The notes under the pieces are model-generated. The model was not told the DNA's origin. It did not search any database and was given only the letters and a program-made list of their open reading frames with translations. Positions 34,014-42,515 of a stretch of 64,000 nucleotides of DNA are shown here, one piece after another. Each line of letters opens with the position of its first letter. Positions within the stretch are counted from its first letter, which is position 1. The DNA is from JAJPXI01 sp051867655 (GTDB taxonomy: Bacteria > Bacillota > Clostridia > Oscillospirales > Oscillospiraceae): NCBI GenBank assembly GCA_051867655.1, contig JBJDYV010000010.1, positions 124,001 through 188,000 on the forward strand, given 5' to 3'. Position numbers and translations under genes: made by a program.

Positions 34014-34636
34014 TTCGACCCCCGCTTTCCAAACAGAAACCAACGGCCCTCATCCGGGTTCTCAATCACCTGATAGGGACAGCCCAATTTTTCAAACAGT
34101 TCGATGTATTCTTCGTTGCGCAGGGACTTGGAATTTTTCCGGGGGCCGCTTCGGATACCGCAGGCGCTGCTTTCTTTCAGTTTTTCAATACACTCGATGT
34201 GCTTCCGGCCTCCCAGGCCGCCTCCGATATAGGCCCAGCCTTCCGGCCTGAGCACCCGGTACAGCTCAGTGAAGGCCCTGCGCTGGTCGTCCCAGAAGGG
34301 CATGGACCCGCGGCTGACGATCAAATCAAAGGTATCATCCGGGAAAGGCAGAGCGTGTACGTCGGCAGTATGGACGGCCACTTTGCCCGCATACCCGCGC
34401 CCGGCTACGCGGCGGCGGGCGATCTCCACGGCCTGGGGATTGATATCGCAGAAATCAGCGGTAAAATCCCCAAGGTCCATAACGGCAAAACCCATGTGTC
34501 CGGGACCACAGCCGATATCCAGCAGCCGTCCGCTCCGGACGCCGGTGCGCTCCACCATGACCATTGCGACGTCGGGATAGATGGGCGCGAAGATGTTGTC
34601 GGCGATTATGTCGTAATCGTATGTTTTCTCTTCCAT
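34010..34636 (-). CDS. Class I SAM-dependent methyltransferase
   Basis: 208 residues. Motif I LLDIGCGPGHMGFAV (near residue 40), an acidic end of strand 2 (FCDINPQAVE), VHTADVHALPFPDDTFDLIVSRG (motifs II-III) and a C-terminal segment rich in Gly and Lys. It binds SAM. The substrate is unknown; the operon suggests a small molecule or metal-cofactor precursor, and its pairing with the DUF364 protein is tight (4-nt overlap). Confidence 0.9.
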   Translation of the reverse strand: MEEKTYDYDIIADNIFAPIYPDVAMVMVERTGVRSGRLLDIGCGPGHMGFAVMDLGDFTADFCDINPQAVEIARRRVAGRGYAGKVAVHTADVHALPFPDDTFDLIVSRGSMPFWDDQRRAFTELYRVLRPEGWAYIGGGLGGRKHIECIEKLKESSACGIRSGPRKNSKSLRNEEYIELFEKLGCPYQVIENPDEGRWFLFGKRGSK

Positions 34637-34643
34637 ATTCCTC

Positions 34644-35873
34644 TCAGATCCTGTATGCTTCGATGACCGTACCGGCCGGCAGCGGCGGAGTTTCCGGCGG
34701 AATGTCTGCTACAAGGTCGCAGCCCAAAAGGGACGAAAGCGCCCCGTTTCCCTGAGTGTCCACGCTTGCAAAGCGGACCTCCCCGTCCTGAATGACCATA
34801 CGCCCCCGGACAAGCCGCCCGTGGGGGCTGTTCTTTTGGACAGGGTCCAAAAGCCGCGCCTTTACGCGCTCCGGCACCCTTGCCGGCTGGCCGCCCAGGG
34901 ACTTGATGTACGGGATGCCGATGATGTGCAGTCCCAGTGAGGCGGACGCGGGGTTGCCGGAAAGCCCGAGAATGATCTTGCCGCCTTTCTCCGCCGCGAG
35001 CATGGTCCCACCGGGGCGGAAGCGCACTTTCCAGTAAAGCCGCCGGGCTCCGATCTTTTCCGTCGCCGCCAGCACCAGGTCGTAATCCCCCACCGAAACG
35101 CCGCCGGTGGTGACCACCATGTCCGCGCTTTCAAGGGCGCTTGTGATCGCCCGGGCAATGGCGTCCACGTCGTCGCGCACAATGCCCAAGGTCGTGACGA
35201 GCGCGCCGGCCTGCTCCATATAACCCTTGAGCAGGTGATAACTGCTGTTGCGGATCTTCCCCACGGGGAGCGTGGTCTCCGGTCCGGTCAGCTCGCTGCC
35301 GGTACTGATCACGCAGATGCGCGGCTTTCTGTATACGCAGACCGTGGTCTGCCCCAGCGCCGCCATCAGCCCCGCAATGGGGGGCGTGACGGTCTCGCCT
35401 TTGCGGGCGATCACACGGCCGCAGGCAATGTCGTCACCTACGGGTACAATATTACTGTTCGGCTGGACCGGCTGGGCAAAGGTGACGGATGCATCTGTAA
35501 ATTTAGTTTCTTCAAAACGCACCACGGCGTTGGCGCCCTCAGGCACGGGCGCGCCCGTCAGGATCTTCGCGGCATAGCCCGGCTGCAGGGCCTGATGCGG
35601 TACGCTGCCGGCGGCGATCTCCTCCGTGATCTTCAGGGTGATCGGGTGCTCCTGAGATGCCCCGGCGGTATCCTCTCCCCGCAGGGCGTAGCCATCCAAA
35701 GGCGCTTTGGCAAAGGGGGGAATATTCTCCTTCGCTATGATCTCTTCCGCCAGGACCCGGCCATAGCTTTCATCCAGGGAAACAGATTCCGTACCGACCG
35801 GCACGCACAGGTCAAAGAGCATCTGTCTTGCGTCCTCCCGGGCGATCCGGACATTTTTCTTCCCTTCCGGCAT
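34644..35873 (-). CDS. moeA: MoeA-type molybdopterin molybdenumtransferase
   Basis: 409 residues. The four MoeA domains are recognisable: N-terminal VSLDESYGRVLAEEI, then PLDGYALRG (near residue 60), the MogA-like domain III with ISTGSEL, NSSYHL, GGVSVGDYDLV and GLSGNPASA, and a C-terminal beta domain from about 335. It inserts molybdate or tungstate into adenylylated molybdopterin. No Mo enzyme is encoded in this window. The mRNA leader upstream is structured and contains a terminator. Confidence 0.93.
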   Translation of the reverse strand: MPEGKKNVRIAREDARQMLFDLCVPVGTESVSLDESYGRVLAEEIIAKENIPPFAKAPLDGYALRGEDTAGASQEHPITLKITEEIAAGSVPHQALQPGYAAKILTGAPVPEGANAVVRFEETKFTDASVTFAQPVQPNSNIVPVGDDIACGRVIARKGETVTPPIAGLMAALGQTTVCVYRKPRICVISTGSELTGPETTLPVGKIRNSSYHLLKGYMEQAGALVTTLGIVRDDVDAIARAITSALESADMVVTTGGVSVGDYDLVLAATEKIGARRLYWKVRFRPGGTMLAAEKGGKIILGLSGNPASASLGLHIIGIPYIKSLGGQPARVPERVKARLLDPVQKNSPHGRLVRGRMVIQDGEVRFASVDTQGNGALSSLLGCDLVADIPPETPPLPAGTVIEAYRI

Positions 35874-35921
35874 GCTTTCTGTCCTCCTGTATTCGATGTG
35901 TGCGGTCTGCTTTTAAATTGT

Positions 35922-35960
35922 GAAAAAAACAAAAGACTGCTTTGAAAAGTCAAAGCAGCC
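35922..35960 (-). terminator. Terminator in the moeA leader
   Basis: An 11-bp stem with one mismatch (35935-35945 with 35950-35960), a 4-nt loop, and TTTTGTTTTTTT on the minus strand, ~50 nt before the moeA start. Placed between a structured RNA and its gene, it could be a riboswitch expression platform. Confidence 0.8.
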
Positions 35961-36112
35961 CAACAGGAAAGAATATGGTAATCCCTGGTCTTCTTCCTTC
36001 TCAAAACGGAAAGCCGCCGGGTTTCCCCTGACGACTCTGTGAACGCAAAACGTTCAGGCCCGGCATCCATAGGCGGTCCCCTTAGGCGTACCAAGCTCGG
36101 AACATAATTCAA
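35961..36112 (-). ncRNA. Structured moeA leader, candidate riboswitch
   Basis: On the minus strand GATGCCGGG and CCCGGCGGC can close a long stem around an internal hairpin TGAACG-TTTT-GCGTTCA. The leader also has a GGGGACCGCC segment that can compete for the GGCGGC strand and a later GGAAGAA/TTCTTTCC pairing just before the terminator. Alternative pairings followed by a terminator are typical of riboswitches. The class is not recognised. A molybdenum/tungsten cofactor aptamer is the obvious guess from the gene, but I could not match the known Moco consensus. Confidence 0.45.
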
Positions 36113-36412
36113 TTGTAGGATAAAACTTCCTTATCTATGTCATAAACACTTTTAGGCGAAATTGCTCGAAGACAAGTATTATGATAGCGGTCTTCCCAGG
36201 AAAAGTCAACCACAAAATTACAGGCTGTAAAGCATGCGGCATTGCGGTCGTTTTCGCCATTTTGTTTCTCCTGTCGATCCGCACGGCCGCCACCGAAGCG
36301 GTCGGGAAACCCGGTAACAGGATGTGGTAATGCCATTTTAATGCCACGAAGCGGAAAAGAACCCCGGAACCCTTTATTTCCAAGGGCTCCGGGGCTGCTT
36401 TCTATTCCCACT
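36113..36412. other. Non-coding stretch before the left 123-bp repeat
   Basis: No credible gene. It contains a GC hairpin with CCCCGGA/TCCGGGG arms (36362-36394) and, on the minus strand at 36402-36419, codons for T-I-E-W-E followed by TAG, the usual C-terminus of GMP synthase (GuaA). The 3' end of guaA is a known integration site of mobile elements, so this could be an old attachment-site scar, but the match is only five residues. Confidence 0.35.
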
Positions 36413-36535
36413 CGATGGTGCAGATGTGGTTTCTACTATATGTGGTGGATATGGAATAGCTTTGACCTCTATATTTGCCGGTATTATCTCCACTATACAG
36501 GTTTCCAGATCCTTTTGTGGTCAAATTGCGGTCAG
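36413..36535 (+). repeat. 123-bp direct repeat, left copy
   Basis: Matches 55772-55894 in the same orientation with 117 of 123 bases identical and no gaps. The six differences would change four of five affected codons in the only open frame (a short hydrophobic stretch GIALTSIFAGIISTIQ), so conservation is not coding-like. The two copies bracket the 19-kb catabolic locus. Confidence 0.9.
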
Positions 36536-36712
36536 AAACACAGAGTGCGGATGCAAAATGTTTCGCCAATTCATCGATTTCTTCTGAACCAACTTCAGCA
36601 AAATCGTATGAAGATCAGAAACTGCGGATGCTCCTTACTCTCCACTAGCGCACTTATGATAACATAACTGAAAAGTTTATTTCAACCCAGTTATTAAATC
36701 AAAATCTATATA

Positions 36713-37310
36713 TTATGTTTCATCTGATTTAAAAAATATATTCCGTTTTTTCGTTGTCCTGTATATCGGGTCCTTCTGAATCTTTTTTAAGCGATCTGCA
36801 ATCGCACCTGGAGTTTTCTTCAAGATATTTGCTATCTTAGTAAATGTTGAAGCCTTTGTGATGTATACGAAGGAGTTGTTTTCCCTCTTCGTCTTGCCAT
36901 GGCTCTCCACCGCGCGGATAACGCTTCGCGTACTCATCCCGCCTCGCACAGCGAGTTGCGTCTTTTTCCTCCCTCAATCGAACAAGATACTGCTCGTTGG
37001 ACTCGATGGAAAAATGCTTAAGAACTGCCAACAAAGCATCCTGGATTTCTTCATTAGAGCAACTGTCTTTTGACGGAAGTGCCCTTCCACGTGGTACCGT
37101 CTACCTCAATGGCCAGCAACGGAGACTTGTCCATCTTCCGAAAAAAGAGAAAACCTACGTGAGTCAAGAGATTGCGGGCGTATGTCGTTTCATTCACGTT
37201 ATAGCAGTGCTTGCAATAGAAGGTCAGCGGACTGATGCGGGCAACGATGCTGCGCTCCTCTTCGGAGACGCGAGGGGTCAGCACATCACAGTTGGACTTA
37301 GTTAGCTCGG
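36713..37310 (-). pseudogene. Decayed gene with DUF2726-like and terminal HTH-like pieces
   Basis: Three minus-strand frames each carry part of one protein. The first (about 37310-37057) includes SPLLAIEVDGTTW, like the I-E-V-D-G core of DUF2726/DUF559 endonuclease-like domains. The second (about 37065-36840) ends in YPRGGEPWQDEEGKQLL. The third (about 36840-36713) continues IANILKKTPGAIADRLKKIQ, the usual partner of the G-E-P-W motif in small C-terminal DNA-binding domains. At least two frameshifts join them, so the gene is dead. The original product was probably a nuclease or helicase-associated protein. Confidence 0.55.
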
Positions 37311-37395
37311 CGCCAAAGCCCAAAACAGGAGGAACAGCGGGATTGCCACCAGTGGACTGACTGGCGAAAGATTGTACCGCAAAAAGATGTAACAC

Positions 37396-37428
37396 AGCGG
37401 GGTCAGAACCTTTGGTTTTGACCCCGCT
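37396..37428 (-). terminator. Hairpin after the catabolic operon
   Basis: A 14-bp stem with one G-U-type pair (37396-37409 with 37413-37428) and a 3-nt loop lies about 65 nt downstream of the last gene of the operon. The T-run is poor, but it is the only strong hairpin here. Confidence 0.55.
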
Positions 37429-37493
37429 TGTTGTTCCAACAGCCCGTCCGCAAACGCCTTTTTCTGGCTCGAAATGGGACCGTTTTGTTCCAC

Positions 37494-38858
37494 TCAAACT
37501 TTATTTCCGAATGCACAGCCTTCCGGACACGCCTGCACTTCAATCAGGTCAAAGCTTTGATCTTGTAAGAAATTCATACAGTCGTGCATTCCGTGAACGA
37601 TGCCGATTTTCAGCTCAGTTCCAGCTTCCTTTGTCGCTGTTGAAATTTCCTTTGGCTTTGGCAGTTCATCGTATTTTTCTTCCGGGAGGCTCTCCCAAAC
37701 CTTTGCTGCGGTAAAACTGGAAACGCATGCGCTGCGCCACATGGCGATTACTTCCCGATGCGTCAGGCTGACATCTACCTTCTGCGTTCGCCCCAAATTT
37801 ACCTCCGCCTTTTCGGCGGCGCAGGCATCAACCGCGACAAAGACCGTATCTCTGTCGCAATATTGCTTTTTCAGAATACCCGCCATATACTCCCACAGGC
37901 TGTCTACTCTCAGTACCCTATTTGCATCCTGCGGGTCCACTTTTTCAATATAATTTCGAAAAGCCGGGCAGGCTGCCGACAAAAGCGGCAAGCTACCGCA
38001 ATTTCTTTTCGCGCAAACCGCCTCGGTATATACGGCGGCGCGATAGTCTTCCTCATAATCCTCGAGATTGACCACTACATCAAAGCCAATTCTTTTCAGC
38101 ATCGCCACGATTCGTTTTTGATTTTCCTCCCGGTTTGTCTTTCCCGGAATCCAGTTCACTTGTTCCAGTGCCTTTGGCAAAACTCCGGCGATCACAAACT
38201 TTTTCTTGTCAAAGATCGCTTTCCATGCAAGCTTGGTATTATCCTTCACACTCAGCGCTCCCGTTGGGCAAGCCGAGATGCATTGCCCGCAGGCAATGCA
38301 GTTGGTCTTCGCGTGGGGCACTCCAAATCCTACCGTTGTGTTTCCCGCGCGGTTGTTGACTTCAACCGCGCCGATCTTCTGCATATTTGCGCACACACCG
38401 GCACAGCGCCTGCACAAAATACATTTACTGTTGTCCCGCACGAGGTGCCCGGAGCTTTCATCAAGCAGATTTTCTCTTTTCCCCATGCCAAAGGCTCTGT
38501 CATTCACCTGATACTCTTTGCACAGCTCACGCAGGCGGCAATCCATCCCCTGCGGGCAGTCGGTACAGTTCATTTTATGGTTCGCGCAGATAAGCTCCAG
38601 CGCCATTTTTCTGGCAGCCACGATCTTGGGCGTCGAAGTAAAAACCTGCATTCCCTCACGAACCGGTATAGAACATGCAGGTACGGGGGCTTTCTGACCC
38701 ATTACTTCGACTACGCACATCCGACATGCGGCAGGACGGTTCGCATTCTTTAAATAGCAGAGAGTCGGAATACTTACTCCAATTTCCTTTGCCGCATCGA
38801 GAATGGTTGTACCCTCCGGCACACGGGCTTCTTTTCCGTCTATTTCGAGCTTTACCAC
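37494..38858 (-). CDS. FeFe-hydrogenase-like/NuoG-like iron-sulfur protein with altered H-cluster site
   Basis: 454 residues. A [2Fe-2S] ferredoxin domain (CYLKNANRPAACRMC), a His-Cys3 cluster (HKMNCTDCPQGMDC), two [4Fe-4S] motifs (CILCRRCAGVC, CIACGQCISACP) and a C-terminal hydrogenase-like domain. The three H-cluster motifs are diverged: L1 is SAACP instead of TSCCP (the proton-transfer Cys is Ala), L2 is DACAAEK instead of MPCxxKK (Lys to Glu), L3 is ACPEGC but the protein stops four residues after it. The four cluster cysteines remain. It is probably an electron-transfer or sensory subunit rather than a hydrogenase, working with the NuoE-F protein upstream. Confidence 0.82.
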   Translation of the reverse strand: MVKLEIDGKEARVPEGTTILDAAKEIGVSIPTLCYLKNANRPAACRMCVVEVMGQKAPVPACSIPVREGMQVFTSTPKIVAARKMALELICANHKMNCTDCPQGMDCRLRELCKEYQVNDRAFGMGKRENLLDESSGHLVRDNSKCILCRRCAGVCANMQKIGAVEVNNRAGNTTVGFGVPHAKTNCIACGQCISACPTGALSVKDNTKLAWKAIFDKKKFVIAGVLPKALEQVNWIPGKTNREENQKRIVAMLKRIGFDVVVNLEDYEEDYRAAVYTEAVCAKRNCGSLPLLSAACPAFRNYIEKVDPQDANRVLRVDSLWEYMAGILKKQYCDRDTVFVAVDACAAEKAEVNLGRTQKVDVSLTHREVIAMWRSACVSSFTAAKVWESLPEEKYDELPKPKEISTATKEAGTELKIGIVHGMHDCMNFLQDQSFDLIEVQACPEGCAFGNKV

Positions 38859-38864
38859 CGTTGG

Positions 38865-40202
38865 TCACCACCTTTCCGGGAAGTTTTCGATTGCCGATAA
38901 TACGGGCTGCGCACAACTCATTCCCATCGGGCAGCGCGCAAATTCCGTCATGTACTCCGCCAACGAAGTCATCTGCTGCATATCATCCACATCCGCAGTT
39001 CCCCTGCAGAACTTATCTAACAGCCTTGCCATCTGCTTCGTGCCCTCACGGCATGGGACACACACTCCGCACGACTCTTTTTCAAAGAACTTCATCAGTT
39101 TCAAACAGTATGCAGGCAGATTTTCCTCCGTTCCAAGAAACACCAGACTTGCCGGCCCAAAATTTGCTCCGTATTCACGGCACCCTTCTAAGGTCAGCGG
39201 CATATCAAGGACTGCGGGTGTCATGATCCGCCCGCTCCCGCCTCCGGACTGGATCGCCAGCAGCGTTACCCCTTCCCGCAGGCCACCGGCCTCTCCCAGA
39301 AGCTCCCGTACTGTGGCTCCGGCATTTAGCTCGTATACGCCGGGATTTTTCACCTCACCGCTCAGCGTGAACAGTTTTGTGCCAGAATACCCGGCTGTTC
39401 CGAGCGATTGGAACGCTTCCGCGCCATTTTTGATAATCAGCGGAACACAAGCGAAGGTTTCCACATTGTTAATGACAGTGGGCTTTTGGCCCAATCCGCT
39501 GGTCCCGGGGTAAGGCGGCTTAAGTCTCGGCTCTCCGCGTTTATCCTCCAGCGATGCCAAAAGGGCGGTCTCCTCGCCGCAAATATAGGCGCCATGGCCT
39601 AAACACAGTTCGATCTGAAAGTTACGGAGCGGTGCGGTGTTGATTGCCGCTTGCAGCCCGTCCTTCAGGGCAGCATATTCGCCGCGCAGGTACAGAAATC
39701 CACGCCGGGCCCCAACGGCCGCTGCGCAGATTGCCATTCCTTCGATCACAGCCTCGGGATTTGCCGTCAGAAGTGCTCTGTCCTTTCCTGTGAAGGGTTC
39801 ACCCTCATCCGCGTTACAGACTACATATTTTTCGTCGGCATCAACATTCTTTACGAGTTCCCATTTGTCACCGGCAGGAAACCCTCCCCCTGAGCGTCCT
39901 AGGAGCTTCGCAGCTTTGATGACCGGAATGATCTCTTCCGGCGCATCAAGGGCTATTTGTAAAGCCCTGTATTCGCCGCGATCAAGGCCCGACAACAAAA
40001 CGCCTGCTTTTCTGATGGGATAATATGCTTCTGTTTCGTCGTTTTTTTCTCCCGGGCAAAAGTTAAAATGCTCATAAAAGCTTGCAGTGCTGATCACCTG
40101 CGCCATACTTTCCCCTGTCTTTGCGGCGATTCTTTTCATACTCTCAGGGGACAGCCAGCCATTCCTTTCCTGTGCCGCTTGCAGCGTATTAAGCAATTTC
40201 AT
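38865..40202 (-). CDS. NuoE-NuoF fusion, NADH-oxidising subunit (HymB-like)
   Basis: 445 residues. The first ~55 residues match the helical N-terminus of NuoE (QERNGWLSPESMKRIA, ISTASFYEHF), but the [2Fe-2S] thioredoxin-like part is missing. NuoF follows: LGRSGGGFPAGDKWE and GARRGFLYLRGEY for FMN/NADH, and the N3-type cluster ESCGVCVPCREGT with a distal Cys in ARCPMGMSC. It should oxidise or reduce NAD(H) and pass electrons to the FeS protein encoded 6 nt downstream and to the ferredoxin encoded upstream. Confidence 0.9.
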   Translation of the reverse strand: MKLLNTLQAAQERNGWLSPESMKRIAAKTGESMAQVISTASFYEHFNFCPGEKNDETEAYYPIRKAGVLLSGLDRGEYRALQIALDAPEEIIPVIKAAKLLGRSGGGFPAGDKWELVKNVDADEKYVVCNADEGEPFTGKDRALLTANPEAVIEGMAICAAAVGARRGFLYLRGEYAALKDGLQAAINTAPLRNFQIELCLGHGAYICGEETALLASLEDKRGEPRLKPPYPGTSGLGQKPTVINNVETFACVPLIIKNGAEAFQSLGTAGYSGTKLFTLSGEVKNPGVYELNAGATVRELLGEAGGLREGVTLLAIQSGGGSGRIMTPAVLDMPLTLEGCREYGANFGPASLVFLGTEENLPAYCLKLMKFFEKESCGVCVPCREGTKQMARLLDKFCRGTADVDDMQQMTSLAEYMTEFARCPMGMSCAQPVLSAIENFPERW

Positions 40203-40214
40203 TGTATTCTCCCT

Positions 40215-40559
40215 TTATCCGACCGGAGGCTTAAAGAACGTTTTGGGCGGAGCATCATCTGCTCCGATGCGGAAAACCTCTCCGGTTTCTTTCCGTTTGA
40301 ATAGAATCCGCTGGTTAATGGGCAGGTGCATTTCCAGTGCGCCCCGTGGGCATGCCTCCACGCAGCAGGCACAGTACCAACACTCATCCGGGAACGCCAC
40401 AACAGGAGGCTGTCCTTTCACCGGATTCGGAAGAAGCGTCTGTATTCTGCATATATTGACACAGCTGTTGCATCCCACGCACCGCTGCGGGTCAATGGAC
40501 ACCGCAAGGGTCGGACCGGATGGATTTGCAACCACATAACATTCTGTTTTTTCCATCAT
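40215..40559 (-). CDS. AprB-like two-[4Fe-4S] ferredoxin subunit
   Basis: 114 residues; ATG 40559 overlaps the flavoprotein stop (ATGA). Two clusters: CVGCNSCVNIC (residues 27-37) and CWYCACCVEACP (about 60-71). The tail KRKETGEVFRI then Pro-rich resembles the arm by which the beta subunit of adenylylsulfate reductase wraps its alpha subunit. It is the obvious electron partner of the AprA-like flavoprotein and can receive electrons from the NuoE-F protein. Confidence 0.87.
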   Translation of the reverse strand: MMEKTECYVVANPSGPTLAVSIDPQRCVGCNSCVNICRIQTLLPNPVKGQPPVVAFPDECWYCACCVEACPRGALEMHLPINQRILFKRKETGEVFRIGADDAPPKTFFKPPVG

Positions 40560-42511
40560 CCGTCACCCTCCTTACACTTGTTGTAGTTTTCCAGATAAGA
40601 GGCGGCATACGGCGGCTTCAGCCAATACCGGTTTTCCTTATAGATCGTTTCAACCTGGTCTCCGCAGAGTCGGTTGAAAATATATCCTTCCTCCATCTGA
40701 CCTCGGTCCGCCTCAATTTTGGAAATACAGGCATGGAGAAAAATTGAGGAAACCGTAAACCGTGTATCGCACTCCAGCACTCTTGCAAGTTCGTGCGGAT
40801 TTCTCGCGTATGTTTTCTGCCCCTCGTTGCGTTGAATGCTGTCCAGCCAGTCCAACCCGTACTTCAGGATCGGCACCGTTTTGTATTCTCCGCAGCACTG
40901 CTGCATCACCCGCGTGGTACCGCCCCACAGTTCCTTCCAACTCACATAGTTTTCCGCAGTTCCCGACCGCCTGACAGGGGCATATACGCGCTCAAATTCT
41001 TTCTCAACCTGCTCGTTGCAGATCTCTCCAACGACAGTCCTTTTGCAATACTCAGCCGCACGCTCTCCGGCATAAAACCCGGAGGAGCAGGCAAAGGAGC
41101 AACCCTCCAACCCACATGACGCGCCTGCCACAAAGAGGCCGGGAACCGTGGTCATCAAGTTCCAATCGCAGGCGATCTCACCTTGACCGCCGTTCTCAGT
41201 ACGCCATGGCTTGACAATGTCCGGTTCGCCGTGGAACCATGCACCGAATCGCATATAGTTTTCCGGAACTTCAATCGGGCACATCAGCATGTCCTTTTCC
41301 GGATCAAACCCGCTGCGGGTATAGAGATCGTACAGGGTATACCGACTTTTTCCTTCGTTGCCAATCATGACCCCCCAGATGCTTCGCCGCTCCTCCTCAG
41401 GCATCCCCGCCAGATCTGCCCAAAGGGGGAGCTTGTACTCTCCGGCCCGTATGCGGTCTGCAAGGTCATGGATCAGATTTGCCGGTTTGATCCCTTCAAG
41501 GTTGTCACTTTTGGTCGATCCGATATAAGGCTGCCCCTCGGCAGGGAGGTTGCGTGCCGCTACATCCGCTACGGGCTTTCCGTTGGAGTCTTCCCACGGG
41601 ATTTCCTTTCCATCGTCGTCGACAATGCTACATGGGAACCATGTATTTGCAGGGTTTCCCACACCAAACCGCGGCCACGCAAAGGGATTATTGCCCTTCG
41701 TACTCCCGGCTTTATGCATGCCGTAGACCTCAGCCCCGGCCAGCCATGCCATGGCCAGGCCTTCTCCGATCTCATTGGGATCCCAGCGGTAGCTGTTTCC
41801 GGTTATCTCCATATTGTAGATCCACATGCTACACGCATAACCGGTGGAGATGATCGCACTTTTGCAGTGGAAAATATAAAATTCTCCGGTTTCCAGGGAA
41901 AATCCTGTCGCTCCCACGATTTTCTCCCGCTGTTTTCCGCCTTCCGTCAACAGACGCGTTATCATGATACGCTCATATAATTCCGCCCCCGCATCCTCCA
42001 GACCGCGATGCAGAATTGGCTTGATAGCGTTTCCGCCCCGGAGCTTTACGGCTACCATCTCCCGGTAGTCGTATGCTTTGAGCAGTTTGGTCTTTTCATC
42101 GCGGGTTTTTGCACCGCGAAATTCATCCAGCTCGTCCCGGATCGGGAGCCCCAGCTTCTCCAGTTCCAGCAGAGCGTCCCACGTTCCCTTTGCCGCAATG
42201 TAATCGCGATGGCAAAGGCCTGTGTCCTTACCACGCTCAATGTTTTCTTCGGTCGTCATGGGACTGTCGGGATGTTCCAGGACGGTGTTCCAATGGTCCA
42301 TGCCTGCTCCGCCGCATCCGCTTTTTTTGATCGGCGCTTTATCAACAACAGCCACTCTAACACCTTTGCGTGCAGCGGATATACCCGCGCAGCAGCCGGC
42401 AAGGCCCCCTCCGATCATCAGCAGGTCGGTATCGACCCGATTGACCTTTTCATACTTGACCGGGTACGGCCACTGCACGTTTTCGTGACCTATGTGCGTT
42501 TGAAAGTCCAT
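40556..42511 (-). CDS. AprA/fumarate-reductase-type FAD oxidoreductase
   Basis: About 651 residues from ATG 42511 (AAGGGGTGAACAC upstream). The FAD dinucleotide motif is DLLMIGGGLAGCCAGISAARKG (residue 30 on), then APIKKSGCGGAGMDHWN, and late GLFVAGASCGLEGCSFACSSGFYAGERAAEY. Length and the AprB-like partner place it with AprA and related reductases rather than with ~450-residue fumarate reductases. It probably reduces or oxidises an organic substrate in the cytosol. Sulfate metabolism is unlikely because no sat, qmo or dsr genes are near. The substrate is unknown; neighbours suggest an aglycone or acid released by the operon hydrolases. Confidence 0.82.
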   Translation of the reverse strand: MDFQTHIGHENVQWPYPVKYEKVNRVDTDLLMIGGGLAGCCAGISAARKGVRVAVVDKAPIKKSGCGGAGMDHWNTVLEHPDSPMTTEENIERGKDTGLCHRDYIAAKGTWDALLELEKLGLPIRDELDEFRGAKTRDEKTKLLKAYDYREMVAVKLRGGNAIKPILHRGLEDAGAELYERIMITRLLTEGGKQREKIVGATGFSLETGEFYIFHCKSAIISTGYACSMWIYNMEITGNSYRWDPNEIGEGLAMAWLAGAEVYGMHKAGSTKGNNPFAWPRFGVGNPANTWFPCSIVDDDGKEIPWEDSNGKPVADVAARNLPAEGQPYIGSTKSDNLEGIKPANLIHDLADRIRAGEYKLPLWADLAGMPEEERRSIWGVMIGNEGKSRYTLYDLYTRSGFDPEKDMLMCPIEVPENYMRFGAWFHGEPDIVKPWRTENGGQGEIACDWNLMTTVPGLFVAGASCGLEGCSFACSSGFYAGERAAEYCKRTVVGEICNEQVEKEFERVYAPVRRSGTAENYVSWKELWGGTTRVMQQCCGEYKTVPILKYGLDWLDSIQRNEGQKTYARNPHELARVLECDTRFTVSSIFLHACISKIEADRGQMEEGYIFNRLCGDQVETIYKENRYWLKPPYAASYLENYNKCKEGDG

Positions 42512-42515
42512 GTGT

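Noticed and set aside
37494..38858. Functional FeFe hydrogenase
   Set aside because: The proton-transfer Cys, the motif-2 Lys and the sequence after motif 3 are missing, so hydrogen turnover is unlikely.
40215..42511. Dissimilatory sulfate reduction by AprAB
   Set aside because: No sat, qmo or dsr genes are present and the neighbours are glycosidase and esterase genes, so the AprAB resemblance is taken as family-level only.
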